Part shown: piece by piece, positions 26,354 through 34,806 of the stretch
Numbering within the stretch: position 1 is the first letter of the stretch
Layout: each line of letters begins with the position of its first letter
NCBI RefSeq assembly: GCF_004359985.1
Contig: NZ_SMRO01000004.1
Coordinates: 124,001 to 188,000, forward strand
Length of the DNA stretch: 64,000 nucleotides
DNA from: Paraburkholderia flava
GTDB lineage: Bacteria > Pseudomonadota > Gammaproteobacteria > Burkholderiales > Burkholderiaceae
Reading direction: 5' to 3'
Notes under the pieces: generated by a model
The model's input: the letters and a program-made list of their open reading frames with translations, nothing else
Databases searched by the model: none
Told to the model about the DNA's origin: nothing
Translations under genes and position numbers: made by a program

Positions 26354-27088
26354 TCAAATTGCGCCGACCGCCTCTTCATCGTGCTTCTTGCGGTCCTCGT
26401 CCATCAATGCCTCGATTTTCCCGCAGGCATCGATCATGAGCTGAAACCCTCGTCTCATGCGGTGCCAACCAAACCAGCCTCGAGCCATTCGCCTGCCAAG
26501 CGCCCATTGAGCCCCGAGATCACCGCGAGTCGCCGCCTCTTCGAGGAGAACACGTGCTTCATCCCATCGCTTCGCGGTCTTCGGTTGCTGCTGAAGTTTT
26601 GCCATGCCCAGTATGAACATGGCGGGCACCAGGCCTTCGGCTACGCAGGGTTGCAGGATTTTTTCACACGCATCGAAATTCGCTTGCGCGATGTAGAGAT
26701 TAGCCAGATAGAGGCTAGCCCGCCTGCTGCCGTGCTCTGCCGCAAGTTGAAGCCAGTGTTCCGCTGCAACGGGATTTTTTGCGCCATCGGCATCGTGGGC
26801 ATAGAGAGCGCCAACATGGAGCATGCTCCACACCGACCCGCCTCGGGCGAGCGCCAAAAGCTGATCTAACGCGGCTGTCGGGTCACTCTTTTCCAGTCTC
26901 CCGGCTGCTCGAATTGCTTCCTGGTGAGGGTCGTCCGTGATCAGATATCGATCGTTCAGTTGTGCATCGCGCCACCAGCGAAATCTGGCCTTAGCCTCGG
27001 GTCGGTCGCCAGGGCACAGCATGGCGGTGAAGCGCTTGTGTAACGTCAAAAACGGTCCACACAGTTTGCACTTCATTTTGTCCCCCAT
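26354..27088 (-). CDS. Sel1/TPR-like repeat protein
   Basis: The 244-residue soluble protein has helical repeats of the Sel1 type: WSMLHVGALYAHDADGAKNPVAAEHWLQLAAEHGS, ASLYLANLYIAQANFDACEKILQPCVAEG, PAMFILGMAKLQQQ...ARVLLEEAATRGD and AQWALGRRMARG. The N-terminus (MKCKLCGPFLTLHKRF) has a Cys-x-x-Cys pair and a basic Arg/Trp segment. Sel1 repeats mediate protein-protein contact. No partner is evident. Starts at 27088 and 27076 are both possible. The gene sits between two copies of the glycosylase tail and may have been inserted there. Confidence 0.72.
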   Translation of the reverse strand: MGDKMKCKLCGPFLTLHKRFTAMLCPGDRPEAKARFRWWRDAQLNDRYLITDDPHQEAIRAAGRLEKSDPTAALDQLLALARGGSVWSMLHVGALYAHDADGAKNPVAAEHWLQLAAEHGSRRASLYLANLYIAQANFDACEKILQPCVAEGLVPAMFILGMAKLQQQPKTAKRWDEARVLLEEAATRGDLGAQWALGRRMARGWFGWHRMRRGFQLMIDACGKIEALMDEDRKKHDEEAVGAI

Positions 27089-27258
27089 GAGGTGGTGGCT
27101 TGCCGGATATCCAGAGTATCTTACTCATGGCGGACGCAGTCCGTTCACCCGATTGAACAGGATGACTGATGCTTCTTCAAATGTCTTCTTTCTGTGAATG
27201 CCGATTAAAGGCACCGGATGGAAGGCTGCGGGCTTCGTTAAAATAAACTGCGATATCG

Positions 27259-27930
27259 ATGCCTCTCATCCGCACCCAGGACGATGCTGTGCCGACAACT
27301 CAAGTGGTGAAACTATACGGAGCCGCATGGAGCGTATACGTGCGGATCGCCCGCCTTGCACTGGAAGAGAAGCAGATCAAATACGGCCTGCTCGAAGTAG
27401 ATGTATTTGCAGAGACGGGGGTTCCGCAGGAGCATTTGAAGCGTCACCCGTTCGGCCGCATTCCGGCCTTCGAGCATGGCGAATTTCGTCTTTACGAAAC
27501 AGGTGCAATTGTTCGCTATATCGACGACGCTTTCCCCGGATGCAGACTGGCGCCGGCAGATCCGAAAGCGCGCGCCAAGGTAAACCAGATCGTTGGGATA
27601 CTGGACGCCTATGCATACCGGACACTCGTTTGGGACATATACGTTGAGCGCGTAGTTTCGGCACGCGAAGGCAGAATAGCCAACGAGCACAAGATTGCCG
27701 CTGCGTTACCGCGCGCAGCGCTATGTTTATCCGAGTTGACCCGGCTGTCGGATGACGGAGGGTTCCTGATCGGCGATGACGTGACACTTGCCGATCTGTA
27801 CGCCGCGCCGATGTTCGCATGCTTCATGCAAGCGCCCGAAGCTGCTTCGTTGATGCAAGGGTGCGAAAAGCTGATCGACTGGTGGCAAGGATTCACCACT
27901 CGCAACAGCATGTTGCGGACAGGCCTGTGA
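27259..27930 (+). CDS. Glutathione S-transferase family protein
   Basis: The 223-residue protein has the thioredoxin-like N-domain (VVKLYGAAWSVYVRIARLALEEK, then HPFGRIPAFEHGEFRLYETGAIVRYID with the Glu-Thr glutathione site) and the helical C-domain (FLIGDDVTLADLYAAPMFACF). The GTG at 27289 would give a shorter, more usual start (PTTQVVKLYG). Upstream DNA is AT-richer than the surroundings. Function could be detoxification, but many such proteins are unassigned. It lies in the segment between the duplicated glycosylase tails. Confidence 0.88.
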   Translation: MPLIRTQDDAVPTTQVVKLYGAAWSVYVRIARLALEEKQIKYGLLEVDVFAETGVPQEHLKRHPFGRIPAFEHGEFRLYETGAIVRYIDDAFPGCRLAPADPKARAKVNQIVGILDAYAYRTLVWDIYVERVVSAREGRIANEHKIAAALPRAALCLSELTRLSDDGGFLIGDDVTLADLYAAPMFACFMQAPEAASLMQGCEKLIDWWQGFTTRNSMLRTGL

Positions 27931-28035
27931 GCAGCGGTGTGCAATACGCGGTAGCCCGACTCAGCCGAACGGCCGAGTTACATCAATCTGGCTGTCGGCG
28001 AATAATCCATTGCAATCGTGACGCTTCCGAATACA

Positions 28036-28506
28036 TCATGAAATCTGCCGCCAAAACCCCAGCTTCTGCTCAAACGACAACATCGCATTCGCCGGACTCG
28101 ACGACGGCAGCACCAGCGTCTCGTACCCCGCCGCCCCGATCACCGGCGCAAAGCGCCCCGCCGTCTTCCCGTTGAAACAGACCTTCCGCAACTGCGGCGC
28201 GTACTCACGCAGCGAAGCGAAGTCATTCGGCTTTGCATCGCGAATCGCCGCGTCGAGACTGCCCTCGCGATGACACGCCGCCAGCACGTCCCACACGCCG
28301 ATACCATGCGACAGCAGGCAATCGAGTCGCGCACCATACGGCAACGTAGCGAGCGGTTCGTCGAGCACCGCGCCGAGTAATCGCCAGAACTGGTTACGCG
28401 GATGCGCGTAGTACTGCGTCGCCGCGAGCGACGCCTCGCCCGGAAAGCTACCGAGCATTAGCGTGTGTGTGTTGTGCGCGACGACGGGAGGAAAGCCTTC
28501 GAGCAT
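28036..28506 (-). CDS. DNA-deoxyinosine (hypoxanthine-DNA) glycosylase
   Basis: The 156-residue enzyme belongs to the uracil-DNA glycosylase superfamily, hypoxanthine-DNA glycosylase branch. It removes deaminated adenine from DNA. Motifs are LMLGSFPGEASLAATQYYAHPRNQFW near the N-terminus (active-site loop) and LVLPSSSPANA near the C-terminus (DNA-contact loop). Its ATG overlaps the ubiC stop as ATGA, so the two are translationally coupled. Partial copies of its 3' end are found at 26.2 kb and possibly 21.3 kb. Confidence 0.9.
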   Translation of the reverse strand: MLEGFPPVVAHNTHTLMLGSFPGEASLAATQYYAHPRNQFWRLLGAVLDEPLATLPYGARLDCLLSHGIGVWDVLAACHREGSLDAAIRDAKPNDFASLREYAPQLRKVCFNGKTAGRFAPVIGAAGYETLVLPSSSPANAMLSFEQKLGFWRQIS

Positions 28507-29180
28507 CAGCGCTTCGCCTCGCCGCGTTCAGCAAATAAAGGATGTGCACGCGAAGCGGTATGCCCAAGCGCCCGCCCATGATCGCGCGGATGAGAGGCCC
28601 CATGCTCCAGATGCGCCGCAGAAACCTCGGCAAGATGCCCCCACAGCGCAGGCAACATACATTCGGTCACCATCAACGGCGCCCCACCCCGCTCGAACAC
28701 CGAACGTCGCGCGAGCAACGCATGCGGCGGCGTGCCGTCGATCGCACGCGCAGCGAGTCGATACAACGGATGCCGCTCGACCAACCGCCGGCTCACCAGC
28801 GACGAACGCGCAACGCCACTATCGCTATACAGCAGTTCGGCGAGCGGCCGAGTCCGCAGACGACGCATCGCCTGCCACACGCCGACGCTCGCCGCGAGCG
28901 GCGCGATGCTGTGCGCGGCGACGAACGGCACACCATTCACCTCGAGCACCACTTCGCGCACCCAGGCCGGCGCACGCGCGGTGACGCCGAGCGCCGCGTA
29001 CTCGTCGGCCCACGGCTGCGCGACGGTCTCGCGCGTCACGCGCACCGCGACCGCGCCGAGCGTGCGCAGATGCGCGGTCAGCGAGCCGCCGCGCGTCAGC
29101 CAGTCTTTCTGATCGGAACTGAAACAGGGCAGCGGCGTCACGCGCCAGTGCGCGTCGGCTGCATCGAAACGAAGGATCAT
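28506..29180 (-). CDS. ubiC: Chorismate--pyruvate lyase
   Basis: The 224-residue enzyme converts chorismate to 4-hydroxybenzoate and pyruvate, the first step of ubiquinone synthesis. Conserved parts are [20 protein letters not shown] and [18 protein letters not shown], plus the late Glu in [14 protein letters not shown]. It is longer than E. coli UbiC because of extra residues at the N-terminus and a His/Arg-rich C-terminal tail after AALWGHL. It overlaps the glycosylase gene. No ubiA partner is adjacent. Confidence 0.85.
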   Translation of the reverse strand: MILRFDAADAHWRVTPLPCFSSDQKDWLTRGGSLTAHLRTLGAVAVRVTRETVAQPWADEYAALGVTARAPAWVREVVLEVNGVPFVAAHSIAPLAASVGVWQAMRRLRTRPLAELLYSDSGVARSSLVSRRLVERHPLYRLAARAIDGTPPHALLARRSVFERGGAPLMVTECMLPALWGHLAEVSAAHLEHGASHPRDHGRALGHTASRAHPLFAERGEAKR

Positions 29181-29245
29181 GGGCGCATTATAGGGCGAGC
29201 GTCACGATGCCCGTCGCGAAGGGAGCACCGCACTCGAAGGCAAAA

Positions 29246-29271
29246 AAAACGCTGCCCGAAAGCAGCGTTTT
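29246..29271 (-). terminator. Intrinsic terminator of htpG
   Basis: A 10-bp stem (AAAACGCTGC with its complement) encloses a six-base loop. On the minus strand it is followed by about eight T residues, directly downstream of the htpG stop. Confidence 0.88.
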
Positions 29272-29300
29272 TCATTTCATCGCATCGCACGCAAGGCCAA

Positions 29301-31199
29301 TCAACCCACCCGCGCCAGCAGCAACGCATTGGTCCGCCGCACGAAGCTGGCAGGATCGTCGAGCGCGCCGCCTTCCGCAAGCATCGCCTGATCGAACAGT
29401 AGATGGCACCAGTCGCCGAAATCCGCGCTGTCCGTGTGCAGCGCCTTGACGAGCGCATGCTCCGGATTCACTTCGAGGATCGGCTGCGATGACGGCGCAT
29501 TCTGCCCCGCTGCCTTCAGCATGCGCTGCAGGTAGCCGCTCATGTCGCCATCGTCCGCGACGAGGCACGACGGCGAATCGGTCAGACGGAACGTCAGACG
29601 CACGTCCTTCGCCTTGTCCTTCAGCGCTTCCTTCATCTTCTCGACGAGCGGCTTGAACGTCTCGCCGACCTTCTCCTGCTCGGCCTTTTCCTCGTCGTTC
29701 AGCGCGCCGAGGTCGAGGTCGCCGCGCGCGACGCTCGCGAGCGGCTTGCCGTCGAACTCGTTCAGATACGACAGCATCCACTCGTCGACGCGGTCGGTCA
29801 GCAGCAGCACTTCGACGCCCTTCTTGCGGAACACTTCGAGGTGCGGACTGTTCTTCGCGGCCTGCAGCGTGTCGGCGGTGACGTAGTAGACCTTCGTCTG
29901 CTCGGGCTTCATCCGCGCGACGTAGTCGGCCAGCGACACGTTCTGCTCGGCGCTGTCGGTATGCGTCGATGCGAAACGCAGCAGCTTCGCGATGCGCTCG
30001 CGATTCGCGAAATCTTCGCCGACGCCTTCCTTCAACACCTGACCGAACTCGGTCCAGAACGTCTTGTACTTGTCCTTGCCGGCATCGTCCTCGGCGTTCG
30101 CGAATTCTTCTAGCAGCGACAGCGTGCGCTTCGTCACGCCTTCGCGGATCGCCTTCACGTCGCGGCTTTCCTGCAGGATTTCGCGCGACACGTTCAACGG
30201 CAGATCGCTCGAATCGACGACGCCCTTCACGAAACGCAGATACGACGGCAGCAGTTGCTCGGCGTCGTCCATGATGAACACGCGCTTCACGTACAGCTTC
30301 AAGCCGCCGCGATGATCGCGATTCCACATGTCGAACGGCGCATGCGCCGGCACGTACAGCAGCTGCGTATATTCGCTGCGGCCTTCGACGCGGTTATGCG
30401 TCCAGCCAAGCGGATTCTCGTGATCGTGCGCGAGGTGCTGGTAGAACTGCTGGTACTGCTCTTCGGTGATGTCGTTCTTCGAACGGGTCCACAGCGCGCT
30501 CGCCTGATTGACGGTCTCGTCCTCGTCCTGCAGGACCATCTCGCTCTTTTCTGCGTCCCACTCTTCCTTCTGCATCAGGATCGGCAGCGCGACGTGGTCC
30601 GAATACTTCTGGATGATCGACTTCAGTCGATACGACGACAGCAGTTCGTCTTCGTCCGCGCGCAGATGCAGCGTGATCGTCGTGCCGCGTGCCGCGCGTT
30701 CGATCGTGTCAACCTCGAAGTCGCCCTCGCCCGCGCTTTCCCAACGCACGCCTTCGCTTGCCGGCAGACCCGCGCGACGCGTCTCGACCGTGATGCGCTC
30801 GGCGACGATAAAGCCCGAGTAGAAACCGACACCGAACTGGCCGATCAACGCAGCGTCTTTCTGCTGGTCGCCCGACAGCTTGCCGAAGAATTCCTTCGTG
30901 CCCGAGCGCGCGATCGTGCCGAGATTCGAGATCGCTTCGTCGCGGCTCATGCCGATGCCGTTATCGTCGATCGTCACGGTGCGCGCGGCCTTGTCGTACG
31001 ACACGCGAATACGCAGATTCGGATCGCTCTCGTACAGCGCACTATTTTCGATCGCTTCGAAGCGGAGCTTGTCGGCCGCGTCGGACGCGTTCGAGATCAG
31101 CTCACGCAGAAAAATTTCCTTGTTGCTGTACAGCGAATGAATCATCAGGTGCAGAAGCTGTTTCACTTCCGCCTGAAAGCTCATGGTTTGCTGGGCCAT
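29301..31199 (-). CDS. htpG: Molecular chaperone HtpG (Hsp90)
   Basis: The 632-residue cytosolic ATP-dependent chaperone folds and stabilises client proteins under heat stress. The N-terminal GHKL ATPase motifs are [46 protein letters not shown] and [12 protein letters not shown]. The middle-domain catalytic Arg region is [19 protein letters not shown], and the C-terminal dimer domain ends LLARVG. Full length. A sigma-32-type promoter lies just upstream and a strong terminator just downstream, so it is a single-gene heat-shock unit. Confidence 0.97.
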   Translation of the reverse strand: MAQQTMSFQAEVKQLLHLMIHSLYSNKEIFLRELISNASDAADKLRFEAIENSALYESDPNLRIRVSYDKAARTVTIDDNGIGMSRDEAISNLGTIARSGTKEFFGKLSGDQQKDAALIGQFGVGFYSGFIVAERITVETRRAGLPASEGVRWESAGEGDFEVDTIERAARGTTITLHLRADEDELLSSYRLKSIIQKYSDHVALPILMQKEEWDAEKSEMVLQDEDETVNQASALWTRSKNDITEEQYQQFYQHLAHDHENPLGWTHNRVEGRSEYTQLLYVPAHAPFDMWNRDHRGGLKLYVKRVFIMDDAEQLLPSYLRFVKGVVDSSDLPLNVSREILQESRDVKAIREGVTKRTLSLLEEFANAEDDAGKDKYKTFWTEFGQVLKEGVGEDFANRERIAKLLRFASTHTDSAEQNVSLADYVARMKPEQTKVYYVTADTLQAAKNSPHLEVFRKKGVEVLLLTDRVDEWMLSYLNEFDGKPLASVARGDLDLGALNDEEKAEQEKVGETFKPLVEKMKEALKDKAKDVRLTFRLTDSPSCLVADDGDMSGYLQRMLKAAGQNAPSSQPILEVNPEHALVKALHTDSADFGDWCHLLFDQAMLAEGGALDDPASFVRRTNALLLARVG

Positions 31200-31267
31200 G
31201 GTCGGACTTCCTCTCTGCTTGGCTGGTTAGCGCGATAGATACGCGGTAGATAAAGGACCGTGCGCCC

Positions 31268-31295
31268 AGATAAGGGCACACGACGAGATTTCAAG
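31268..31295 (-). promoter_or_regulatory. Sigma-32 (heat-shock) promoter of htpG
   Basis: On the minus strand CTTGAAA (31295-31289) is followed after 13 bp by CCTTATCT (31275-31268). This closely fits the heat-shock consensus CTTGAAA-N(11-16)-CCCCATNT, and it lies about 70 bp before the htpG ATG. The -35 element overlaps the stop codon of the upstream MocR-type gene. Confidence 0.8.
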
Positions 31296-32748
31296 AGGCC
31301 CGGCGCGCGAGCCCGTCGAGATAACGGCATAGGAATGCAGACAGCGCCGGGTCGCCGCAGTTCGCGACGTTGAAGCGCATCCACGTGGTGGGCGACTGAT
31401 GCGGCGAAAACAGGCTGCCCGGCGTGAGCAGGAAACCCGCTTCGTGACCGGCCGCGGCGAGGCCGTCGGAATCGGCACCGGTGTCGGCCCACAGGAACAT
31501 CCCCGCGCCCGGCGACTGGAAGAGGCGCAGCCCCGTCTTCTCGAGCATCCGTCCGGCCTTGTCGCGCACGCTGTCGAGCCTTGCGCGCAGCCGCTCCACG
31601 TGACGCCGGTAATGCCCTTCGGTCAGGATCTTGTACAGCACGCGTTCGTTCAGTTCCGGCGACGTCATGCCGACCAGCATCTTCTGGTCGGTGACGGCGT
31701 TCGCGACCTGCGGCGCGCACGCGACGAATCCGACGCGCAGATTGGCCGCGAGCGTCTTCGAAAAACTGCCGAGATAGATCACGCGCTTCAACTGATCGAG
31801 GCTCGCGAGACGCGTCGCCGGATAGCCCGGCGGACACAGATCGCCGTACACGTCGTCCTCGACGACGATGAAGTCGTACGCTTCCGCGAGACGCAAAATA
31901 CGGAACGCCTGCGCGGCGGTCAACGACGTGCCCGTGGGATTCTGCAGCACCGAGTTGATCACGAGCATCTTCGGGCGCCATGTCTCGACGAGCGTTTCGA
32001 GCGCGTCGAGATCGGGACCGTCCGCCGTGTACGGCATGCCGACAAGCCGCGCGCCCTGCGACGCGAAGCGGCCGAACATCTGGAACCACGCCGGATCGCC
32101 GACGATCACCGCGTCGCCGGGCTGCACGTAGATGCGTGCGATCAGATCGATCGCCTGCGTGATGCCGGACACCATCACGATCTGATCCGGCGATGCGCCG
32201 ATCTCGAGTTCTTCCAGACGCGTCTGCAGTTGCTGGCGCAGCGGCAGAAAACCGAGCGGCGTGCCGAAGCCGAGCATCTGAGCCCCACTCTGCCGGCCGA
32301 GCGTGCGCAGCGCGCCGGTGATCAGTTCGCCGTCGAGCCAGCGGCTCGGCAGATAGCCGAGACCGGGCCCTTTCTCGGGACGCGTCGACGTCTGCAGCAT
32401 GTTGCGCAGCAGCCAGACCACATCGAGCGTGCTCGGCACCGGCGCGGCTTCGGCGACCGGACTGCGGCGCTCGCCGGGCATCGGTGCCGCGAGCCGTTCG
32501 CGCACGTAGAAACCCGAGCCGCGTCGTGAATCCAGATACCCCTGCGCGACCAGCCGCTCGTACGCCTCGACGACCGTGAAGCGCGACACGCCTTTATCGA
32601 GCGCGAGCTTACGGATCGACGGCATCCGCATGCCGGGACGGAACACGCGCTCCTCGATACGGCGCCGGCCCCATTGCACGAGCTGATCGACGAGCGTCGT
32701 CGACGACGCGTCGTGCGGGGCGGGAATCTGGTCGAGCGGGACGGACAT
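31291..32748 (-). CDS. MocR/GabR-type regulator: GntR helix-turn-helix fused to aminotransferase
   Basis: The 485-residue protein has an N-terminal GntR winged helix (MRMPSIRKLALDKGVSRFTV...LVAQGYLDSRRGSGFYV, residues ~35-85) and a class I aminotransferase-like domain. The PLP Lys is in YLGSFSKTLAANLRVGFV. MocR proteins sense amino compounds or PLP and switch nearby genes. The start at 32748 follows AGGAGA. It is divergent from a VOC/EamA/aminotransferase/RidA/PhzF run, with TGTACCG repeats in the gap, so it likely regulates that run and itself. Confidence 0.92.
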   Translation of the reverse strand: MSVPLDQIPAPHDASSTTLVDQLVQWGRRRIEERVFRPGMRMPSIRKLALDKGVSRFTVVEAYERLVAQGYLDSRRGSGFYVRERLAAPMPGERRSPVAEAAPVPSTLDVVWLLRNMLQTSTRPEKGPGLGYLPSRWLDGELITGALRTLGRQSGAQMLGFGTPLGFLPLRQQLQTRLEELEIGASPDQIVMVSGITQAIDLIARIYVQPGDAVIVGDPAWFQMFGRFASQGARLVGMPYTADGPDLDALETLVETWRPKMLVINSVLQNPTGTSLTAAQAFRILRLAEAYDFIVVEDDVYGDLCPPGYPATRLASLDQLKRVIYLGSFSKTLAANLRVGFVACAPQVANAVTDQKMLVGMTSPELNERVLYKILTEGHYRRHVERLRARLDSVRDKAGRMLEKTGLRLFQSPGAGMFLWADTGADSDGLAAAGHEAGFLLTPGSLFSPHQSPTTWMRFNVANCGDPALSAFLCRYLDGLARRAS

Positions 32749-32769
32749 CGCGTTCTCCTGCAGGGCAAC

Positions 32770-32811
32770 TGTACCGAACATTATTGGCCCGATTGTACCG
32801 TTACTGTGCCG
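32770..32811. promoter_or_regulatory. Direct repeats TGTACCG, candidate MocR operator
   Basis: TGTACCG occurs at 32770-32776 and again at 32794-32800, and the variant TGTGCCG at 32805-32811. They lie just upstream of the MocR-type gene in the 284-bp divergent region. GabR/MocR regulators bind spaced direct repeats, so this is a plausible site; it has not been tested. Confidence 0.5.
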
Positions 32812-33032
32812 GTCCGACGCGTTACATTGAACCGGATGATGCGGTTCTATTGCTGTCGCGGCGGGTTCGCGTCGGGCAGCAGGCAAATGGCCGCCATTCC
32901 CGCCACGCGTGGTCCGCCGCAGGGTGAACGGGTATGCTATCCAGTCCGGCGCGACCGCTTGAACCGCTTGAACCAGGACACGCCGAAACCCGTCCGCCGC
33001 CTCGTCCCCGAACCGTTTTTTCCGATCCGCTC

Positions 33033-33722
33033 ATGACCGTCCGCTCGCTCCGCATCGACCATCTCGTGATTTCCGCCCGCACGCTCGACGAAGGCACGCA
33101 ATACGTCGCCGATACGCTCGGCGTCGCGCCTGCAGGCGGCGGTGCGCATCCGCTGATGCGCACGCACAACCGTCTGCTGAATCTGTGGGACAGCATTTAT
33201 CTCGAAGTGATCGCCGTGGACCCGGACGCCGCCGAACCGTCATCCGATGCGCCGCCGCGCCCGCGTCTGTTCGCGCTCGATGCGCCCGACACACACGCAC
33301 GCGTCGCCGCCGGACCGTATCTGTCGCACTGGGTCGTGCGCGTCGAGCGGCCGAAGCGGCTCGACACGTGGCGCGCTCAGTACCCCGAGCGCATTCCGCC
33401 GGCAGTGCCGATGACGCGCGGCGACTTCACCTGGCAGCTCACGGTCCCTGACGACGGCGCGTTCCCGTCGTGGCAGCACGCAGGCGACGGCATCGTGCCG
33501 ACGTTGATCCAGTGGGACACGCCGCTGCATCCGTCGGCAGTGTTGCCCGACAGCGGTATCGCGCTGAAGACGCTGAAGGCCGTGCATCCGCAGGCGGATG
33601 TGGTACGCGAACAGTTGCACTGGCTCGGCGCCGCATCGCTGCTGCAACTCGACTCGACCGAAGGTGCGCCTGCGCTCGTCGCCGAATTCGATACGCCCGC
33701 CGGTCCACGCACACTGCGCTGA
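33033..33722 (+). CDS. VOC/glyoxalase-like domain protein (Glyoxalase_3 type)
   Basis: The 229-residue cytosolic protein opens SLRIDHLVISARTLDEGTQYVADTLGVAP, a glyoxalase-type metal-binding strand. It continues MRTHNRLLNLWDSIYLEVIAVDP, the pattern of the Glyoxalase_3 family. The reaction is unknown. The ATG at 33033 is chosen because the preceding 33 residues are Pro/Arg-rich. It is the first gene of a same-strand run regulated, by position, by the divergent MocR-type protein. Confidence 0.82.
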   Translation: MTVRSLRIDHLVISARTLDEGTQYVADTLGVAPAGGGAHPLMRTHNRLLNLWDSIYLEVIAVDPDAAEPSSDAPPRPRLFALDAPDTHARVAAGPYLSHWVVRVERPKRLDTWRAQYPERIPPAVPMTRGDFTWQLTVPDDGAFPSWQHAGDGIVPTLIQWDTPLHPSAVLPDSGIALKTLKAVHPQADVVREQLHWLGAASLLQLDSTEGAPALVAEFDTPAGPRTLR

Positions 33723-33769
33723 CCCGCTAATAACCTTTTCCGCCCACCCGAAACTTCGAGACGTGTCGT

Positions 33770-34690
33770 ATGAGTATGAGCATGAATTCGCGTGAATCCC
33801 GGGGCATGCTGCTCGGCCTTGTCGGCGTGATGATTTTCAGCCTCACGCTGCCGATGACGCGCATCGTCGTCACGGAATTTCATCCGCTCCTCAACGGCCT
33901 CGGGCGCGCGCTCGCCGCGTCGCTGCCCGCCGCCGTGCTGCTCATGTGGCGTCGCGAACGCTGGCCCACGTGGCCGCAGATGAAGAGCCTCGCGGTCACC
34001 TCGCTCGGCGTGATCGTCGCGTATCCGGTGTTCTCCGCGTGGTCGATGAAGACGGTGCCCGCGTCGCATGGCGCGGTGGTCAACGGGCTGCAACCGCTGT
34101 TCGTCGCGCTGTACGCGACGTGGCTGTCGCGCGAACGGCCGTCGAAGGCATTCTGGGTAAGCGCGCTCGCGGGCAGCGCGATCGTTATCGTATTCGCGTT
34201 GCAGGCGGGCGGCGGCTCGCTGCAGGCCGGCGATCTGCTGATGCTCGTCGCCGTCGGCATCGGCGCGCTCGGCTACGCGGAAGGCGCGCGGCTCGCGCGG
34301 CAGATGGGCGGCTGGCAGGTGATCTGCTGGGCGCTCGTCGTATCCGCGCCGTTCCTCGTGCTGCCGGTGGGCTGGCTCGCGTGGCAGCATCACGTGCTGC
34401 ATCCGCAGCCGGTCGCGCTGAGAACCTGGCTCGCGTTCGGCTACGTCACGCTGTTCTCGCAGTTCATCGGTTTTTTCGCGTGGTACGCCGGGCTCGCGAT
34501 GGGCGGCATCGCGCGCGTCGGCCAGGTGCAGCTGCTGCAGATTTTTTTCACGATGGCGTTTTCCGCGCTGTTCTTCAACGAGACGGTGGCGCCCATCACG
34601 TGGCTGTTCGCCGCCGCCGTGATCGCAACCGTGATGCTCGGCCGCCGTGCCTCGGTGCGTACTGCGCCGCTGCCCGCACGCGCCGCGTGA
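33770..34690 (+). CDS. EamA/DMT family transporter
   Basis: The 306-residue inner-membrane protein has ten predicted helices in two EamA repeats. The first begins GMLLGLVGVMIFSLTLPMTRIVV and the second GDLLMLVAVGIGALGYAEGARLAR. DMT proteins of this type often export amino acids or metabolites. Starts at 33770, 33776 and 33782 are possible. The gene lies 47 bp after the VOC gene in the MocR-linked run, suggesting efflux of an amino compound. A near-copy of its start sequence occurs just after its stop. Confidence 0.9.
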   Translation: MSMSMNSRESRGMLLGLVGVMIFSLTLPMTRIVVTEFHPLLNGLGRALAASLPAAVLLMWRRERWPTWPQMKSLAVTSLGVIVAYPVFSAWSMKTVPASHGAVVNGLQPLFVALYATWLSRERPSKAFWVSALAGSAIVIVFALQAGGGSLQAGDLLMLVAVGIGALGYAEGARLARQMGGWQVICWALVVSAPFLVLPVGWLAWQHHVLHPQPVALRTWLAFGYVTLFSQFIGFFAWYAGLAMGGIARVGQVQLLQIFFTMAFSALFFNETVAPITWLFAAAVIATVMLGRRASVRTAPLPARAA

Positions 34691-34806
34691 ACGGGATCAT
34701 GAGCATGAGTGTGAATTGATCCACGGCGAGCGCCACGTGAACCCCGCGCGATGCGCGATAATCGACCTTTTGACCGACCTGTTCCAGCAATAGAGACGAG
34801 GAGACT

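Noticed and set aside
30255..31238. Plus-strand frame opposite htpG
   Set aside because: Antisense shadow; htpG shows all Hsp90 motifs and has its own promoter and terminator.
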